A DNA stretch of 64,000 bases, taken from the NCBI RefSeq assembly GCF_014898055.3, contig NW_023601433.1:45689876-45753875 (forward strand), written 5' to 3'. The translations under genes were made by a program, and so were the position numbers. Every line of letters starts with the position of its first letter. Position 1 is the stretch's first letter. This document shows positions 38,421 to 49,760 of this stretch, one piece after another. The notes beneath the pieces were generated by a model. That model did not search any database. It saw only the letters and a list, made by a program, of their open reading frames with translations, and had not been told where the DNA came from. The stretch comes from Talpa occidentalis. Taxonomy: Eukaryota > Chordata > Mammalia > Eulipotyphla > Talpidae.

Positions 38421-38563
38421 TCAAAAGTCTTGAGATTTATAGATGCCACAGTCACTTCCAACATCCCATTCTATCCTCTGGAAGAAGTAGACCATGGTGC
38501 TTTCCAGCAGTAAGCCGCATAAGATGGCCAAAAAGGAGAGCTTTCGGCTGATGTTTAGGGTCA
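38421..38563 (-). CDS. ARV1: ARV1 last coding exon (residues 225-271 and stop)
   Basis: Read on the minus strand, the acceptor tttccag (38564-38570) is followed by TG, completing the Val225 codon, then [20 protein letters not shown] and on to the C terminus [14 protein letters not shown] with TGA at 38423-38421. The C terminus KSQDF is that of mammalian ARV1. Residues about 233-251 ([19 protein letters not shown]) form the last hydrophobic segment. The reading frame is intact. Confidence 0.93.
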
Positions 38564-39306
38564 CTGGAAAAGAAAAGGGAACTAGTAAGTTCTTAAGAGT
38601 TTAATTAAATGATGTAAATTATGTAGTAGTATGAATGAGATTGTTCCATGAAATTGTTTTCAGAAAAGTCTGTCTTAATAATTTCCTACTTTTCATCTGC
38701 AAATCTTCAGTGAATCAAAGCATCTGCTTATAACAAAAACACCAACTTCTCCTCAAATTGAAAAAGAGTCCCATGAACATTAAAAGGGAAAACAAGAATA
38801 GGTCCTAAGGTTATAAAGAGAAGAAAAATTTCTACTCAATGACAAAAAAGTATTAGACAATAGGTTCTTTTAAAATTGTACTTCTTACAATGTTTGGGGA
38901 AAATGAGGACACACAGGATGGGTTGTACACTTTCCTGGTACAGTGGGGGCTGCCTGGAGCCAGGGGCAGACACCTGGCATCCTATTCTGACTTGACAAGT
39001 GGCTAGCCATGTAACCATGGACAAGTCACCATGAGCTCATTGGTAAAATGGAGGTAAGATGACTACCCTCCTCATCCCACAGGACAGACACCAAGCATAT
39101 ACAAGCACTTTGAAAAGTAAAAAGTACCATTTGGATGAATGGAACAAGTACTAAATGTGTACTATGTATAAGGCACTATAGAAATGTTAAGTCTTTTTAC
39201 TATTCTATGAAGAATATCAGTGTTTGACAGTTTATATAAAAACCAACACAAGGGTTTAGGTATTTTAGGTTGAAAGCTGAGAGGACAGAATAAAACACAA
39301 ACATAC
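38564..39306 (-). other. ARV1: ARV1 intron 4
   Basis: A 743-bp intron with donor GTATGT (minus strand, 39306-39301) and acceptor tttccag. Its right half carries an inverted MIR (see 38950-39180). Confidence 0.88.
38950..39180 (-). repeat. MIR SINE relic
   Basis: 'ttctgacttgacaagtggc', 'aaccatggacaagtcacc' and 'attggtaaaatggaggtaag' follow the reverse MIR order. It lies in ARV1 intron 4. Confidence 0.6.
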
Positions 39307-39531
39307 CTCGAATTGCCTGAAAATTTGACGTGAGGACAAATAATTTAATGAGTCTGAGGCACAGGGGTGTGTAGTCGTGTTCCCAAATGACAGCTGGAAT
39401 CAGCAAGAGTTTTCCGTAGCTAGATAATAACAAGGCTTTCAACAGCAAAAGGAAGTCGGATTTTTTTTTCGCTGTAAAGGATCGTTCAACCCACAGGAAA
39501 GTAAAAATGCCAATAAAAAAGGCAGTTTGTT
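39307..39531 (-). CDS. ARV1: ARV1 coding exon 4 (residues 150-224)
   Basis: The exon is bounded by acceptor ttcttag and donor G|GTATGT on the minus strand. It starts with the last two bases of Glu150 and ends with the first base of Val225. It encodes [60 protein letters not shown] and [14 protein letters not shown]. These are the central transmembrane helices of ARV1 and the strongly conserved [18 protein letters not shown] loop. Differences from the human protein are conservative (for example Phe for Tyr after QTA). Confidence 0.95.
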
Positions 39532-39947
39532 CTAAGAAGGAAATGGAAAATAAAAATATGAATGTTCCTATCCAAACCATAGTCCCTTAAAAACAAAAAA
39601 CCACAATTCCAAAATATAATTTATCAACTGACTCACAAGAAATGCTTTATGAAGATTGAATTTTCCTTTTTTCTTTTAAGAAAAAAAAAATAAGCCCCTG
39701 CCTTTGTGTCAATTTCTGCTGGTATGATTTCAGAAGCTATTAGGTTAAGGAATGGGTTCCACCTAACTACAGCTGCAGAAACAGAAATATTTTTGATGAA
39801 ATATTTTATCATCCAGTGAAGAAAAACTCCATTAGAATTATAATTATCAACATTCTAATGTTCCTTCTAGGAGGTAAGATTCTAGAGATCTTGTGGCAAA
39901 AATAAAACAGGAGATTGGAGGTTTTTCTGAGAGAAAGAAGGGATGCA

Positions 39948-40224
39948 GGGCCTCCCTGGTGGCGCAGCGGTTGAGCGCTGGGTTGAGAAGCTGCCCGCAG
40001 CCTCTGCAGTGCCGGTTCGATCCCCGGCTGCTCCCCGGCCAATGGTGGAGGGTCCCACATAGCACGCAGACCTCTCCTGCCGCCTGCTGCTCCCCTCAGC
40101 AGTATGCTTCGGTCCTTCTGCCTGCTCTGCTCCCCGCTCTGGCTCTGGTGAATTCTCTCACCCTCCCGCGCTTCTGACTGTACCCAGTGCTTGTATAAAA
40201 TAAATTAAATAAATTTAAAAAAAA
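39948..40224 (+). mobile_element. SINE, Rhin-type, subfamily B, near consensus
   Basis: Well-preserved head gggcctccctggtggcgcag with A box tggcgcagcgg and B box ggttcgatccc, followed by the B-type 3' part (ctgactgtacccagtgcttg) and tail. Target duplications aaagaagggatgca (39934-39947) and aaagaagggattca (about 40225-40238) differ by one base. Antisense to ARV1. Confidence 0.9.
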
Positions 40225-40364
40225 AAAGAAGGGATTCATCCAAAGAATTACACATGAAGATGTTTTACTTTGTTCATTTTTCTACTATGTACCGAGTGTC
40301 TATTATACAGAAGCTTTTGAATGTTCTTACCTACATTAAAAACTTCCTTTATTCTTTTTAGAAT

Positions 40365-40594
40365 TATTTTATTTATTTATGCATACAAGAACTGGGGTAC
40401 AGGTCAGAGGTGCAGGAGTAAGAGGATTCACCAGAGACAGAGTGGGGAGCAGAACAGGCAGACTAACTGACATACACTGCTGAGGGGAGCAGCAGGTGAG
40501 AAAGGAAAGGTCTACTGTGCCATGTGGGTAGCTCCCTGGCCAGGGATGGAATGCATGCTGTGGTGGCTGGCATAGCTTGATAGAGCTGAGACTT
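40365..40594 (-). mobile_element. SINE, Rhin-type, subfamily A, head truncated
   Basis: Tail tattttatttatttatgc at the left. The copy runs leftward-reading up to 'gctgagactt' and lacks the terminal ggcctccctgg head, so it is 5' truncated. It faces the SINE at 39948 tail to tail with a spacer of 140 bp. Confidence 0.82.
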
Positions 40595-42347
40595 GGATAG
40601 ATAATCTAACCTGACTAGATTTCCAAATATAGGTGATTAGGATCTGTAAAAATAATTTAGGGTGGTTAACCTGCATGAAAGTTGATACATTATTCAGGAA
40701 ACATACATTATCTCTCTTCAAAATAACTGGCGGACTTATCAACTGCAAGTATCTGCTCAAATAGGCAGATCTTACAACTTGGGTTTTGGATAAGCCAGTA
40801 GTAGAAGTAAAAACTGTGGTGAGTTGTCTCTGGTCCCAGGAGCTACTCTTACAGGAATTTAGAGCAAAGATTTCCTGCACTGGATAGAGGGACACGGGAT
40901 AACCTCTACATCTTCCCATCTGATAACCTGGGAGAGTCATGAAAGTACACCAGCCCTCAGATTTTGCAAAACTGTCCACAAAGCACATGTTATGGCCCCT
41001 TCTACAGGTTTTCTTTGGTCAGGTGAACTCAGTAGGAGCTGCCTTCTAGTCTAGAGTGCTGCAGTGGAGAAAAAAAGCGACAGGCAACCAAGAGACAAGC
41101 CTTGGCTCAGTGCTGACACTAACAGTCTTGTGGGACTTTGCAAAAATGATTTGTCCTCCCTATTTGTTTCAACAGCTGTAGATAGGGGGGAACCCCTAAC
41201 TTAACTAACAAAGAGCATAGTTGTGAACATTATGTCGATAATACTGTAAAAGCAAGTGTTTAAATTGTAACATGCTATAGTTAGGTAAGTTATTCTAGAT
41301 AAGTTATTTTAGGGTTTTATAACGTAATAATTAACTTAATTATTATATTAAAACACAAAAAAATAGTAGAAAAATATTTTTGATTATTAAAATATCCACT
41401 ATAGAGTAGGCACTACAGGAATGCCAAACAATTTGAACACAAGCTTGTATTTTTTAATATTAAAAATTATGGACATAAAGCAGATCATCTTCAGAAATTT
41501 TAAGAGGCTTTGTTTTAAAGCTTAAAATTATACTACATTCTAGTTCTTCGATGAGGTGATCTATTCAAGGATGTTTTAATATTATTATGTACATTTGGGA
41601 ATTCGCAACATATAGATGAATTTTAAAACCATGAGACTAGATGAGAGGATCTAAGGAGTAAGGGCAGAAGAAAAGAGGTCTAGAGGATGAACGGTCCAGA
41701 AACTTGGTGTTAGAGTGGGCTGGGGACATAATGTCACTAAAATAATGTTTCACTATAATCAAAGAATTTTAGAAGCAGAGCCAGCATGAAAAAAACCAGT
41801 AAGTAATACACTATTCATAGAAATTAATTCAACATAATTTTGACCTATGTCACAAATTCAAATTCTCAAGAAAAGCAATTTTTTGAACTTAAGGAATTCT
41901 AGGGAGTAGCCAGTTCCCCTGCATGGTGTCCAATCAATAATAAGTTTTCTCTGAATACAGTGCATTAATACAGTGCAAGCAGTACAGTACATTGGATAAT
42001 CTGACAACAATAAATCTCTTTTAATAAAGAGGGTACCTAGATAATCTTCCACTTGGATGAGAACTTAAAAAATTTTATCAACAATGCTATGTTTTAAAAT
42101 ATTTTATGAAACTCTAATCTGATAAGCATAATTACTTCCACACTATCTGTGTGATAAATTAAAAAGTAAGAAAGTAGATAATTTAGACATGCTCACCTAG
42201 CAGGTCAGTGGTCGAGTTAAAAATTCAACTTACCAATGATTAAGTCTTATCAAAACTCAGTCTTACCAATGATTAAGACTACGCATGTTACTTTCAATCA
42301 GAGTAGTAAATGTGAGTTAACTAATTGAAAGTATGGCTTGTTCCTAC

Positions 42348-42501
42348 CTAGAGAAACAATTGCAAACATTTTATAGAAATCCCACTCCTTAGCGTATCTG
42401 ATAAAGTCGTCGGGGTCACTGTTCTGGTTTGAATCTTGAAGCTGCCACCATCTCAGGTATGCCTCACAAAGCAAACAAAATATGCAGAGTTTTCCATGCA
42501 T
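42348..42501 (-). CDS. ARV1: ARV1 coding exon 3 (residues 99-150)
   Basis: After acceptor accaccag the exon encodes [40 protein letters not shown] and [11 protein letters not shown] plus the first base of Glu150. The donor is G|GTAGGA. The first residue is Met where the human protein has Ile (NIHGK), an ATG in place of an ATH codon exactly at the exon boundary; it should not be mistaken for a translation start. The segment [18 protein letters not shown] leads into the first membrane helix. Confidence 0.95.
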
Positions 42502-43240
42502 CTGGTGGTCAAAAGACATCGCCATTCAGTTAGATAAGAAACACTTAATTGTACTTAATACCCACTGGCACAGGCATAGCTACTTGTTTATGGTCTTAAA
42601 AAATGTCCCATCCAGTAATTTTTCAAATTCATAACTTCCCAATTAAACCTATAATCACACTGAGTTTGCAAACCAGTGCTTCTTTTTCTGTGCAATGTCC
42701 ACTAGAACTATCACATGGGGGGGATTTTTCAAAATACAAATGTCTAGGCCTTAATAGTGACACAAAATCTTTGGAAGTAAATCCTAGATACACCTAATTT
42801 GGAACAGTCCTGGGGGAAGGAGGATTCTAATACATATCCCTTGTTAAGAATCACTTTTTTAAACAGTAAGTCTCTTTTCTTGCTATTTTCAATCCCAGTC
42901 CTATACACAAAAATCAAGAACTTTTGTGATTCATGGATGGGTGAAAGCAACAATAAGAACAGATTTACCCTAAGAAACTATTAGTCTTTGAACTAGTTGA
43001 AATTTTAAAAGCTTCTAGGCTGGATGAATATTAACTAACATACTGCAGTTGAATGGTGGTAAGCTGAAATTCTAAAAGGTATGAAATTGTGGCAAAGAGA
43101 GAGGAGACCAGGGAACATGATTTGACATTTTTCTATTTATTTTTCCTATAGGCTGACCTTTGGCAACATAAAGTGTGTGCAAGCACAAGGTAGTCCGGGG
43201 ACAGGTAAGGGCATCAGCTGCTGAGGCCCTTCAGGTAGTA

Positions 43241-43430
43241 CACTGGTTCTCAGGGCTGCACTATGGAATCACTTGGGGAGTTTTAAGAAATACAGATACC
43301 TGAATTCCATCCCCAGTGATTCTGATTTTACTAGTTCTGGGTTAGGCCTGGGCTTGGAAGATTTAACCACTGTCCTCTCCCACCCCACAAGGAAATTCTA
43401 ATGTGTATCAAAGTTTGAGAATCAATGCTC
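43241..43430. mobile_element. MER5/MER20-type hAT-Charlie element
   Basis: Starts cactggttctcagggctgc and ends aaagtttgagaatcaatgctc, the inverted terminal repeats of this short family. Between them are 'ggaatcacttggggagtttt' and 'ctgattttactagttctggg'. Length and palindromic layout fit a near full-length element. Confidence 0.75.
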
Positions 43431-43760
43431 TAGTAATTATAATCTACCTAAATTATTTACCTTGGGTATGGGGAGCTCAGGGATAAATAAACTGTACTGT
43501 TATTGTCCATATTAGTCCAAATTTAAGGTTGCCAAATTTAGCAAAGAATACTAGCCCCAACCAAACCAATAATACTCAGTTAAATATGAATTTTAGATAA
43601 ACAACAAAAGTTTTTTTATATACATGTTGCGGGTATTTGGAACATATAAAAGTAACCATTGTTTATCTGATTTTCAAATTTACTTGGGTCAAAAGTTCAC
43701 AATTCAATATGCTAAATAAATGTGTATCTTGAAAAAGCTAACTTCATTAGAACTTTTTTT

Positions 43761-44030
43761 TAAAAGATTATTTATTTATTTATTTATGCATACAAGAGCT
43801 GGGGTGCAGGCCAGCGGTATGGATGGGGGGAGGTGAGAGGATTCACCAGAGATAGAGTAGGGTGAACAGGTAGACCGGTAGATCAACTGAAATACATTGC
43901 AGCAGGCAAGACAGGAGAGGTCTGCTGTGCCATGTGGGTCACCTCCCTGGCCTGGGATCAAACTCATGCTGCGGTGGCTGTGGATAGCTGCATAGTGCTG
44001 AGACAACCTCCTGCGCCAACAGGGAGGCCC
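43761..44030 (-). mobile_element. SINE, Rhin-type, subfamily A
   Basis: Tail at the left (gattatttatttatttattt), head at the right (gccaacagggaggccc). Target duplications tagaactttt (about 43749-43758) and tagaacgttt (44031-44040) mark the borders. Confidence 0.9.
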
Positions 44031-44051
44031 TAGAACGTTTTTGTTATTCTT

Positions 44052-44342
44052 GGGCCTCCCCTGGTGGCGCAGCGGTTGAGTGCTGGGCTGCAAAGCTGCC
44101 CGCAGCCTCTGCAGCACCGGTTTGATCCCGGCCACCAGCGAGGGTCCCACATGGCATGTAGATCTCTCCTGCTGCGCCCGCTGCTGTCTCAGCTGTGTAC
44201 ATCGTCACTCTGCCTGTTCTGTTCCCTGCTCTGACTCTGGTGAATTCTCTCACCCTCCTGCGCTTCTGACTGTACCCAGTGCTTGTATAAATAAATAAAT
44301 AAATCTTAAAAAATAAATACATAATAAAATTAAAAAAAAAAA
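44052..44342 (+). mobile_element. SINE, Rhin-type, subfamily B
   Basis: Head gggcctcccctggtggcgc with A box tggcgcagcgg; 'cccggccaccagcgag' and 'ctgactgtacccagtgcttg' mark it as B. A tail with several AATAAATA units. Target duplication ttgttattct at 44041-44050 and 44345-44354. Its head faces the head of the neighbouring SINE at a distance of 21 bp. Confidence 0.9.
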
Positions 44343-44729
44343 TGTTGTTATTCTCCTCCTGCATTCCCTCAACAGCACAGTATAAAATACAAAAATTATG
44401 TTTTAAAATATTCTCTTTTAATATTTGCTTTTAGATATACTTTCTGTGCACATGTATATATTTAATTTTATTTTGTTCAAAATAATTGATGTCTGCTTTA
44501 AAAGAAGACATGTTAAAAGGTGATCCAGATTATGGCTTACAGTTTCCAGCACATTCTTAAATATTTACTAAATATTGTGCACCTTTTTAAAAACCAAAGT
44601 CAGCTATTTCTAGAAACCTCTAGAAATTATTGAGAAAAAACCCACTCATTAAAATTTTTTAATAATGATGTTCCTTAATTTTGTTCCAAAGTATTATTCT
44701 TTCATATACAAAAACATCAAGTAAAATTA

Positions 44730-44897
<168 letters not shown>

Positions 44898-45938
44898 TTA
44901 GAACAAGCAACTGAAATCTTTTTTAGCAGTAAGACTGTTTCGACATTTAAATAATCTTCTATTCAGATACAAAATGTCCATCTCTGTAAGACTTGACTTC
45001 AGAAATGACTAATACAACTTTGTAAACTTAAAATATTAATCTTGTGATCTCATATTTAATTTGATTTAAAGACTTATTTTAGGCAGTAAAGTATCCCAGA
45101 AAATTCTGTTTTCAATTTGTAGGAATTGTTGGAAGACAATTTTATAATGTACTTTCACTGATAAATTGTTGCCTGTTGGTTCCATGGCCCCTACTTCTAT
45201 AGTGCATGAAATAACTGTTATCTAATGTTTTGGAGAAAAGGATTCAGAAGAGTCAGTCTGCACCGAGAGATTCTGAGAGTTACAAGCAGGTGTGGCACAA
45301 TGCCAACAACTGTGGGGTGGAGATACTAACAGAAGCCTGTTTTTCCCTCCAAAATAAGAACTATGTAAGAAAAATGGTCTTTCTCTGGTACAAAAGACAC
45401 TGGCAAATGCTGGACTGTGTGTAAGGAACTGGGTTGTGCCACCTGGTTCTAGGTTACCATTTTGGGGTGACCTACAGGCTCAGCTCCCTAGGTTCTCAGC
45501 AACTTTTTTTGTTTTTGGGTGGGGGCATGTTATTACAATGCTGTGAAATCCCAAAACCAACAGAACATATAAATTGCTGATAAAGTATATAAAGTCTCAT
45601 TAGAACTATGTAACATTTGAAACATCACTTACAGAACTGCATCAAGGCTACTATCTACTGCATAAACTAATGGTTATGATTCAAAGTTTTTTGAAACTTT
45701 GAGAGGATAAAATAGAAAAAGTGATGGATGTGCAAACATGACAGAGTGGCCCTTTAATTACATCAAAGTGCTAGAAGAAAAATGAAGTTCGCTAAAGAAT
45801 ATTAACTCTGAACTCCAAGTGTAATGAAAAATTAATTTTCTTCCAATTCAAGGAGTATTTCTACTTCATGTCATTGCAAGAAATGGGTGTTTTTCCAGCC
45901 ATCAAGTGAAAACAATGAAGGCAGATGTGCTATACCTC

Positions 45939-46024
45939 AAATTTAAATCCACCTAATAAAACTGAGGTATGAAAGCTTAATAAATTTAAATCCACCTAAT
46001 AAAATTGAGGTATGAAAGCTTAAT
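45939..46024 (+). repeat. 43-bp tandem duplication
   Basis: Two adjacent 43-bp copies (45939-45981 and 45982-46024) differ at a single base (aaaactg versus aaaattg). They lie in ARV1 intron 1. Confidence 0.92.
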
Positions 46025-46963
46025 AATTTTGCTGCTTTTTACCTGAGCAAAGCCAAGGTCTAAATACAAATCACAGAATCAGAGATTTTATATTCATGAG
46101 AAAGAGCTGTTTAGATTCTAGATTCCCTGCCTGTGTTACCCATATAAGACCAATTAGGTTACTTCACTTTAAAATGAAACCACTGACGGGCTTAATGGTT
46201 TTTTCTTTGTCTTCTAGAAGGTCTCTAAGACCCATCTTCAGACAGCATCGCAAGTCTAAAACGGGATTTGCACAATTTTTAGGGGGAGGTGGGCAGAAAC
46301 TAGCAGCAGGAGACACAGAAGTTAAGCTATTCTGAATGTAATCACTTGTCCAACAAATGTTTTTGGGGTGGCTATTACATTCGTAACAAGTTACCTTTAC
46401 TTAGCCATTTCTATGGACCAGATACTTCCAAGGTGCTTGCTATTCATCTTGTGACACAAATCTCTATCCTCAAGGACCTTACAGTTTAGCAAGGGAAGAC
46501 CAACATGGCACTAACTAGTGCTCCAATGGAATGAGCACAGGGTGACTTACACCCAAATGGAAGCGGCAGCGTCTGGATTCAGGTGAGATGCTATGCACTA
46601 GACTCTTCTCCCCTTCTTAGCATTCTCAGTATAGTGTAACCATTGACAATTCCTTCATGTTTTTTGGTTCCCTCCCTAATAACAGGCCAATTTTATCTTA
46701 TTCTGCCTCTATTGTTTGCTGTTCCTTTCACCTTGAATGTAAGGAGAAAAACCATAAGAACACAAAACAAACATGGTAAAGCATTTTATTGGGAGATAGC
46801 TAAATTCAGTAGGTACATTTTCTTCTTGGGTAAAATTGTTACATTCAATATTACTTACTATTTACAATATCCTGAAAAAGAAAGCTGTCCTTTAAGAAAT
46901 CCTAATAGCACAGAGACCTTCATACCTTGGGAACTCCAATACTGCTCCTCCTACCTCAATCTT

Positions 46964-47237
46964 TTTTTTTTTTTATTAAAGATTTATTATTTATGCATAT
47001 AAGAACTGGATTGTGGGTCAGATGTGTGGGGGTGAGAGGATTTACCAGAGACAGAGTGTTGAGCAGAACAGGCAGATCTACTGAAATCCACTGTTGAGGG
47101 GAGCACATGGGTGAGACAGGAGAGGTCTGCTGCGCCATGTGGGTTAGCTCTCTGCCCGGGGATCGAACTCATGTCACAGAAGCTGGTGATAGCTTGATAG
47201 CACTGAGACTTTAACCCCTGTGCCACCAGGGAGGCCC
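46964..47237 (-). mobile_element. SINE, Rhin-type, subfamily A
   Basis: Poly-T tail and aaagatttattatttatgc at the left, head gccaccagggaggcccta at the right. Target duplication acctcaatctt on both sides (about 46954-46964 and 47242-47252). Sense with respect to ARV1 transcription. Confidence 0.88.
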
Positions 47238-47469
47238 TACCACCTCAATCTTAACATGGATTCGACATACTTTCTGCTGCTATGTTCTGCAATTCCATAA
47301 AGAATCACATGTCTTTCAGATTATAAAATGACCTGACCAACTTTTTCATGAATCTTCTTGTGTTTCTGCCTTCTTGTCATCTCCAGAACTAGGCTCTCTC
47401 CTCCAATGCCTCATACTCAAATCTGTTTTGTTTTAGCTCTACAATAAGCAAATACCTATCCCACAAATG

Positions 47470-47570
47470 AACTCACTAGACTTTAAGCTGCTCTAGGGCA
47501 GGGCTGTGTCTTATTCACTTTGCACCTACCATCCAGCACAGGAAACTGAATACTATAGTACTGAACAGAA
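47470..47570 (+). repeat. L2 LINE 3' fragment
   Basis: 'ctagactttaagctgctctagggcagggctgtgtcttattcac' is the typical L2 segment before the terminal repeat. Ancient. Confidence 0.55.
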
Positions 47571-49048
47571 CAGAAACTTAGGAGAAATCTCTAAGGAGTA
47601 TTGTTTTAAATTTATAAAGTATGTGAACACTTAAAAATAGACCAGGCAGTGTAGAATATTAAAAATACTATATCTTTAGGCATAATTATTAGTAAATTGT
47701 GCAAAGCTAAAGAATAGTGACTAAAAGCAAGGGGCTTTTAGTTTCCATTCAATGGAGGGAACCAGGGAAACACAGAAAAAGGAACTGGGAGGAATGGCAG
47801 GGGCTAAAAGAGGAAGAGCAAAGGGAAAGTTGTTAAGGATGAAAATACAGATAGGAGACCAGGCTATTTATACTGCTCACTTCAAATATGGCAGGGAAGT
47901 ATGGGGTACCTGTTGTAACCGCCTAGAACTTTTGTTATTTTTTTTTCATAAAATATAGCCTAAAATCTAAAAGCTTTTTAATTTTTAATCTCAGGACTCA
48001 GAAAGCCTTTTAATAACTATTTTATGGTTTAACTGTAGAACCTAGAATCAATTAAATGATTTTTTTTCTGTGTGATGCTATCATTCATATCACTATGCAT
48101 TAGCATAACAAAAACAAGGATATTACATAATTTCAGCAGGGAATGACTCTGTACAGCAGTGTATCCATAAAGAACTGCACAGCCATTCAATAGTCCAAAA
48201 TCTAAAATCTCTCCTGGATGAGAGAAAAAAGGTGTAGCTATTTACCTAAACAGTGAGCCAATAATTATTCTGTCTTTCCATCAGAACAGGGACAGAGAAA
48301 TCAGCATCTGATAATTAGAAAGGCAATTTTGGTAACTTAATGCCAAAAATTAAAAAAAAATTAATAAAAGGTTATTTTATATTACTACAGATTAACTAAA
48401 ATGGATAAACAAATACTAGCTTTTCTTTGGACAAAAAGCTTATATTCACGATGACCAAGAATATGATTATCTTAAAAATCCAGAAGTGGATCATTCATTC
48501 CACATATATTTATTGGATACCTACTATGTGTCAGGCGCTTTTCTGATTGGGTCAAGCTACATTAATGAATACGCAATAATCGCTGGCCTTGGGAAGCTTA
48601 TATTCCAGTGGTAGGAGACAGATCATAAATAATAAACAAATTACAAAGAATATTAGATGACAGGTGCTATGTATGGAGAAAGATCAAGAAGGGAGGGTGA
48701 TAAGGAGTTCAATTTGTCTAGCAAAAGGACAATAACAATCATGAAATAGCTATGGCGTCAACTCAAATTTCAACCTAATCTGATCTTCACATTTCTTTGC
48801 AAAACCTAGCCCCACCTCTGCCCTAGGATCTGTTCGCTTAGGCTGGGTGTCACCGGTATTCCTGCAACGACCAGACAGACCCAGACCAGGAGCGTCAAGC
48901 ATGGAAGGGAAGACTGCATTAGCGGGCCCTGACATTCGCTGATTTTTATCGCTCTAAAAAACTGATACAGATTGCATCCCTTCTCGCAGTCCCCACATGC
49001 CCCCCGAGCCATTTTCTCCCAAAGATCATCCCACAATGGAAAACTCAC

Positions 49049-49222
49049 GCAGATGGTTATCTTCAGCACGCCGTGTTTATAGTCTCGGTACAATTCCTCC
49101 GCCTCTTGGTTGCATTCGATGCACCTGTACTGGCAGGATGCCGACGCAGCAGTAGGAGTCGCTGTCACCTCATCCGTGTTTCCCTTGCTAGCCCGAAGCC
49201 CAGTCCGCCCACCAGTGCCCAT
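49049..49222 (-). CDS. ARV1: ARV1 coding exon 1 (residues 1-58)
   Basis: Minus-strand ATG at 49222-49220 begins [20 protein letters not shown] and continues [38 protein letters not shown], then donor GTGAGT after Cys58. This is the N terminus of ARV1, an ER membrane protein that governs sterol and sphingolipid distribution and early GPI-anchor synthesis; human loss of function causes an epileptic encephalopathy. C34-x2-C37 and C58-x2-C61 form the zinc-ribbon-like pair of the ARV1 homology domain, the second pair being split by intron 1. All five exons together give 816 nt, 271 residues, the same length as the human protein, with no stop or frameshift. A longer in-frame extension upstream has no ATG and is not used. 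The gene is divergent from TTC13. Confidence 0.96.
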
Positions 49223-49297
49223 TTCCACGCAACTTCGGCCGCGAACTTCCGATTCTGAGGACGTTAGACGCCTGGCCGGAAAGCCTGCGCCACGCAA

Positions 49298-49319
49298 TGC
49301 TTGCTGGGATTTGTAGTCC
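49298..49319 (-). promoter_or_regulatory. ZNF143/THAP11-type element 1
   Basis: On the minus strand it reads ACTACAAATCCCAGCAAGCA and on, which matches the long form of the ZNF143 (Staf) binding motif including the SNAP-like 3' half. It lies 76-97 bp upstream of the ARV1 ATG. Confidence 0.75.
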
Positions 49320-49357
49320 CAGCCCCGGAAAGAGGGCCGAGGGTGACGGAGCTGGGA

Positions 49358-49378
49358 CTACAACTCCCAGAAGGGACT
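49358..49378 (+). promoter_or_regulatory. ZNF143/THAP11-type element 2
   Basis: Reads ACTACAACTCCCAGAAGGGA on the plus strand, a core ZNF143 element in the orientation opposite to element 1, about 110-130 bp upstream of the TTC13 ATG. Confidence 0.7.
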
Positions 49379-49489
49379 GTCCCAGTCCTTCTCCCGCCCC
49401 TCTGGCTAAGGCCCACCTGCCCGCCGCGGGTTAAGTCTGGGAGGCCGCAGCGCGCGGCGCGGGCCGCCGCACATGCGCCTTGAGGGAAG

Positions 49490-49760
49490 ATGGCACCTGC
49501 CGGCTGCTGCTGCTGCTACTGCTGGGGCGGAGCTGTGGCCGCTGCGGGCGCCGCGGGGCGCGTCCTGGTGGTGGTGCTGCTGCTGGGGGTCCTGTCCCCC
49601 GGGTCGCGATCGGGCGCCCTGGCCACGGAACACTACTCGCCACTGTCTCTGCTCAAGCAGGAACTGCAGCACCGGCAGCAGCAGGAGGCCCCGGCGGGCG
49701 GTGGCGGCTGCAGCCCGCCGTCCGGGGACTGGGGGGACCAGTACTCGGCTGAGTGCGGCG
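49490..49760 (+). CDS. TTC13: TTC13 coding exon 1 (residues 1-90, partial gene)
   Basis: The translation starts MAPAGCCCCYCWGGAVAAAG and contains ALATEHYSPLSLLKQELQHR, QQQEAPAGGGG and SGDWGDQYSAECG, which I recognise as the N terminus of TTC13. The exon ends with the first base of the next codon before donor GTGAGT at 49761. Residues about 24-46 (RVLVVVLLLGVLSPGSRSGALA) look like a signal peptide or anchor. The Cys run at 6-11 is interrupted by one Tyr (TAC). The TPR repeats that name the protein are encoded by later exons outside the window. TTC13's molecular function is not established. Kozak context is gggaagATGg with G at +4. Confidence 0.94.

Larger units (their letters stand above)
39532..42347 (-). 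other. ARV1: ARV1 intron 3
   Basis: A 2.8-kb intron with donor GTAGGA (minus strand, 42347-42342). It carries two SINEs in opposite orientation (39948-40224 and 40365-40594) and is otherwise AT-rich, with nothing I recognise. Near 42229-42285 the string ttaccaatgattaag is repeated. Confidence 0.85.
49223..49489. promoter_or_regulatory. Bidirectional ARV1/TTC13 promoter in CpG island
   Basis: The ARV1 and TTC13 start codons are only 267 bp apart and point away from each other, and the intervening DNA is CpG-rich (island about 49060-50050). It has no TATA box. Visible elements are an ETS-like ACTTCCG at 49245-49251 and two ZNF143/THAP11-like ACTACAA-TCCCAG elements described separately. Both transcripts must start inside this segment, so the 5'UTRs are short or overlapping. 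Confidence 0.85.

Noticed and set aside
49223..49297. N-terminal extension of the ARV1 frame by 25 residues
   Set aside because: The extension has no ATG (it would need TTG), and the known ARV1 N terminus starts at 49222.
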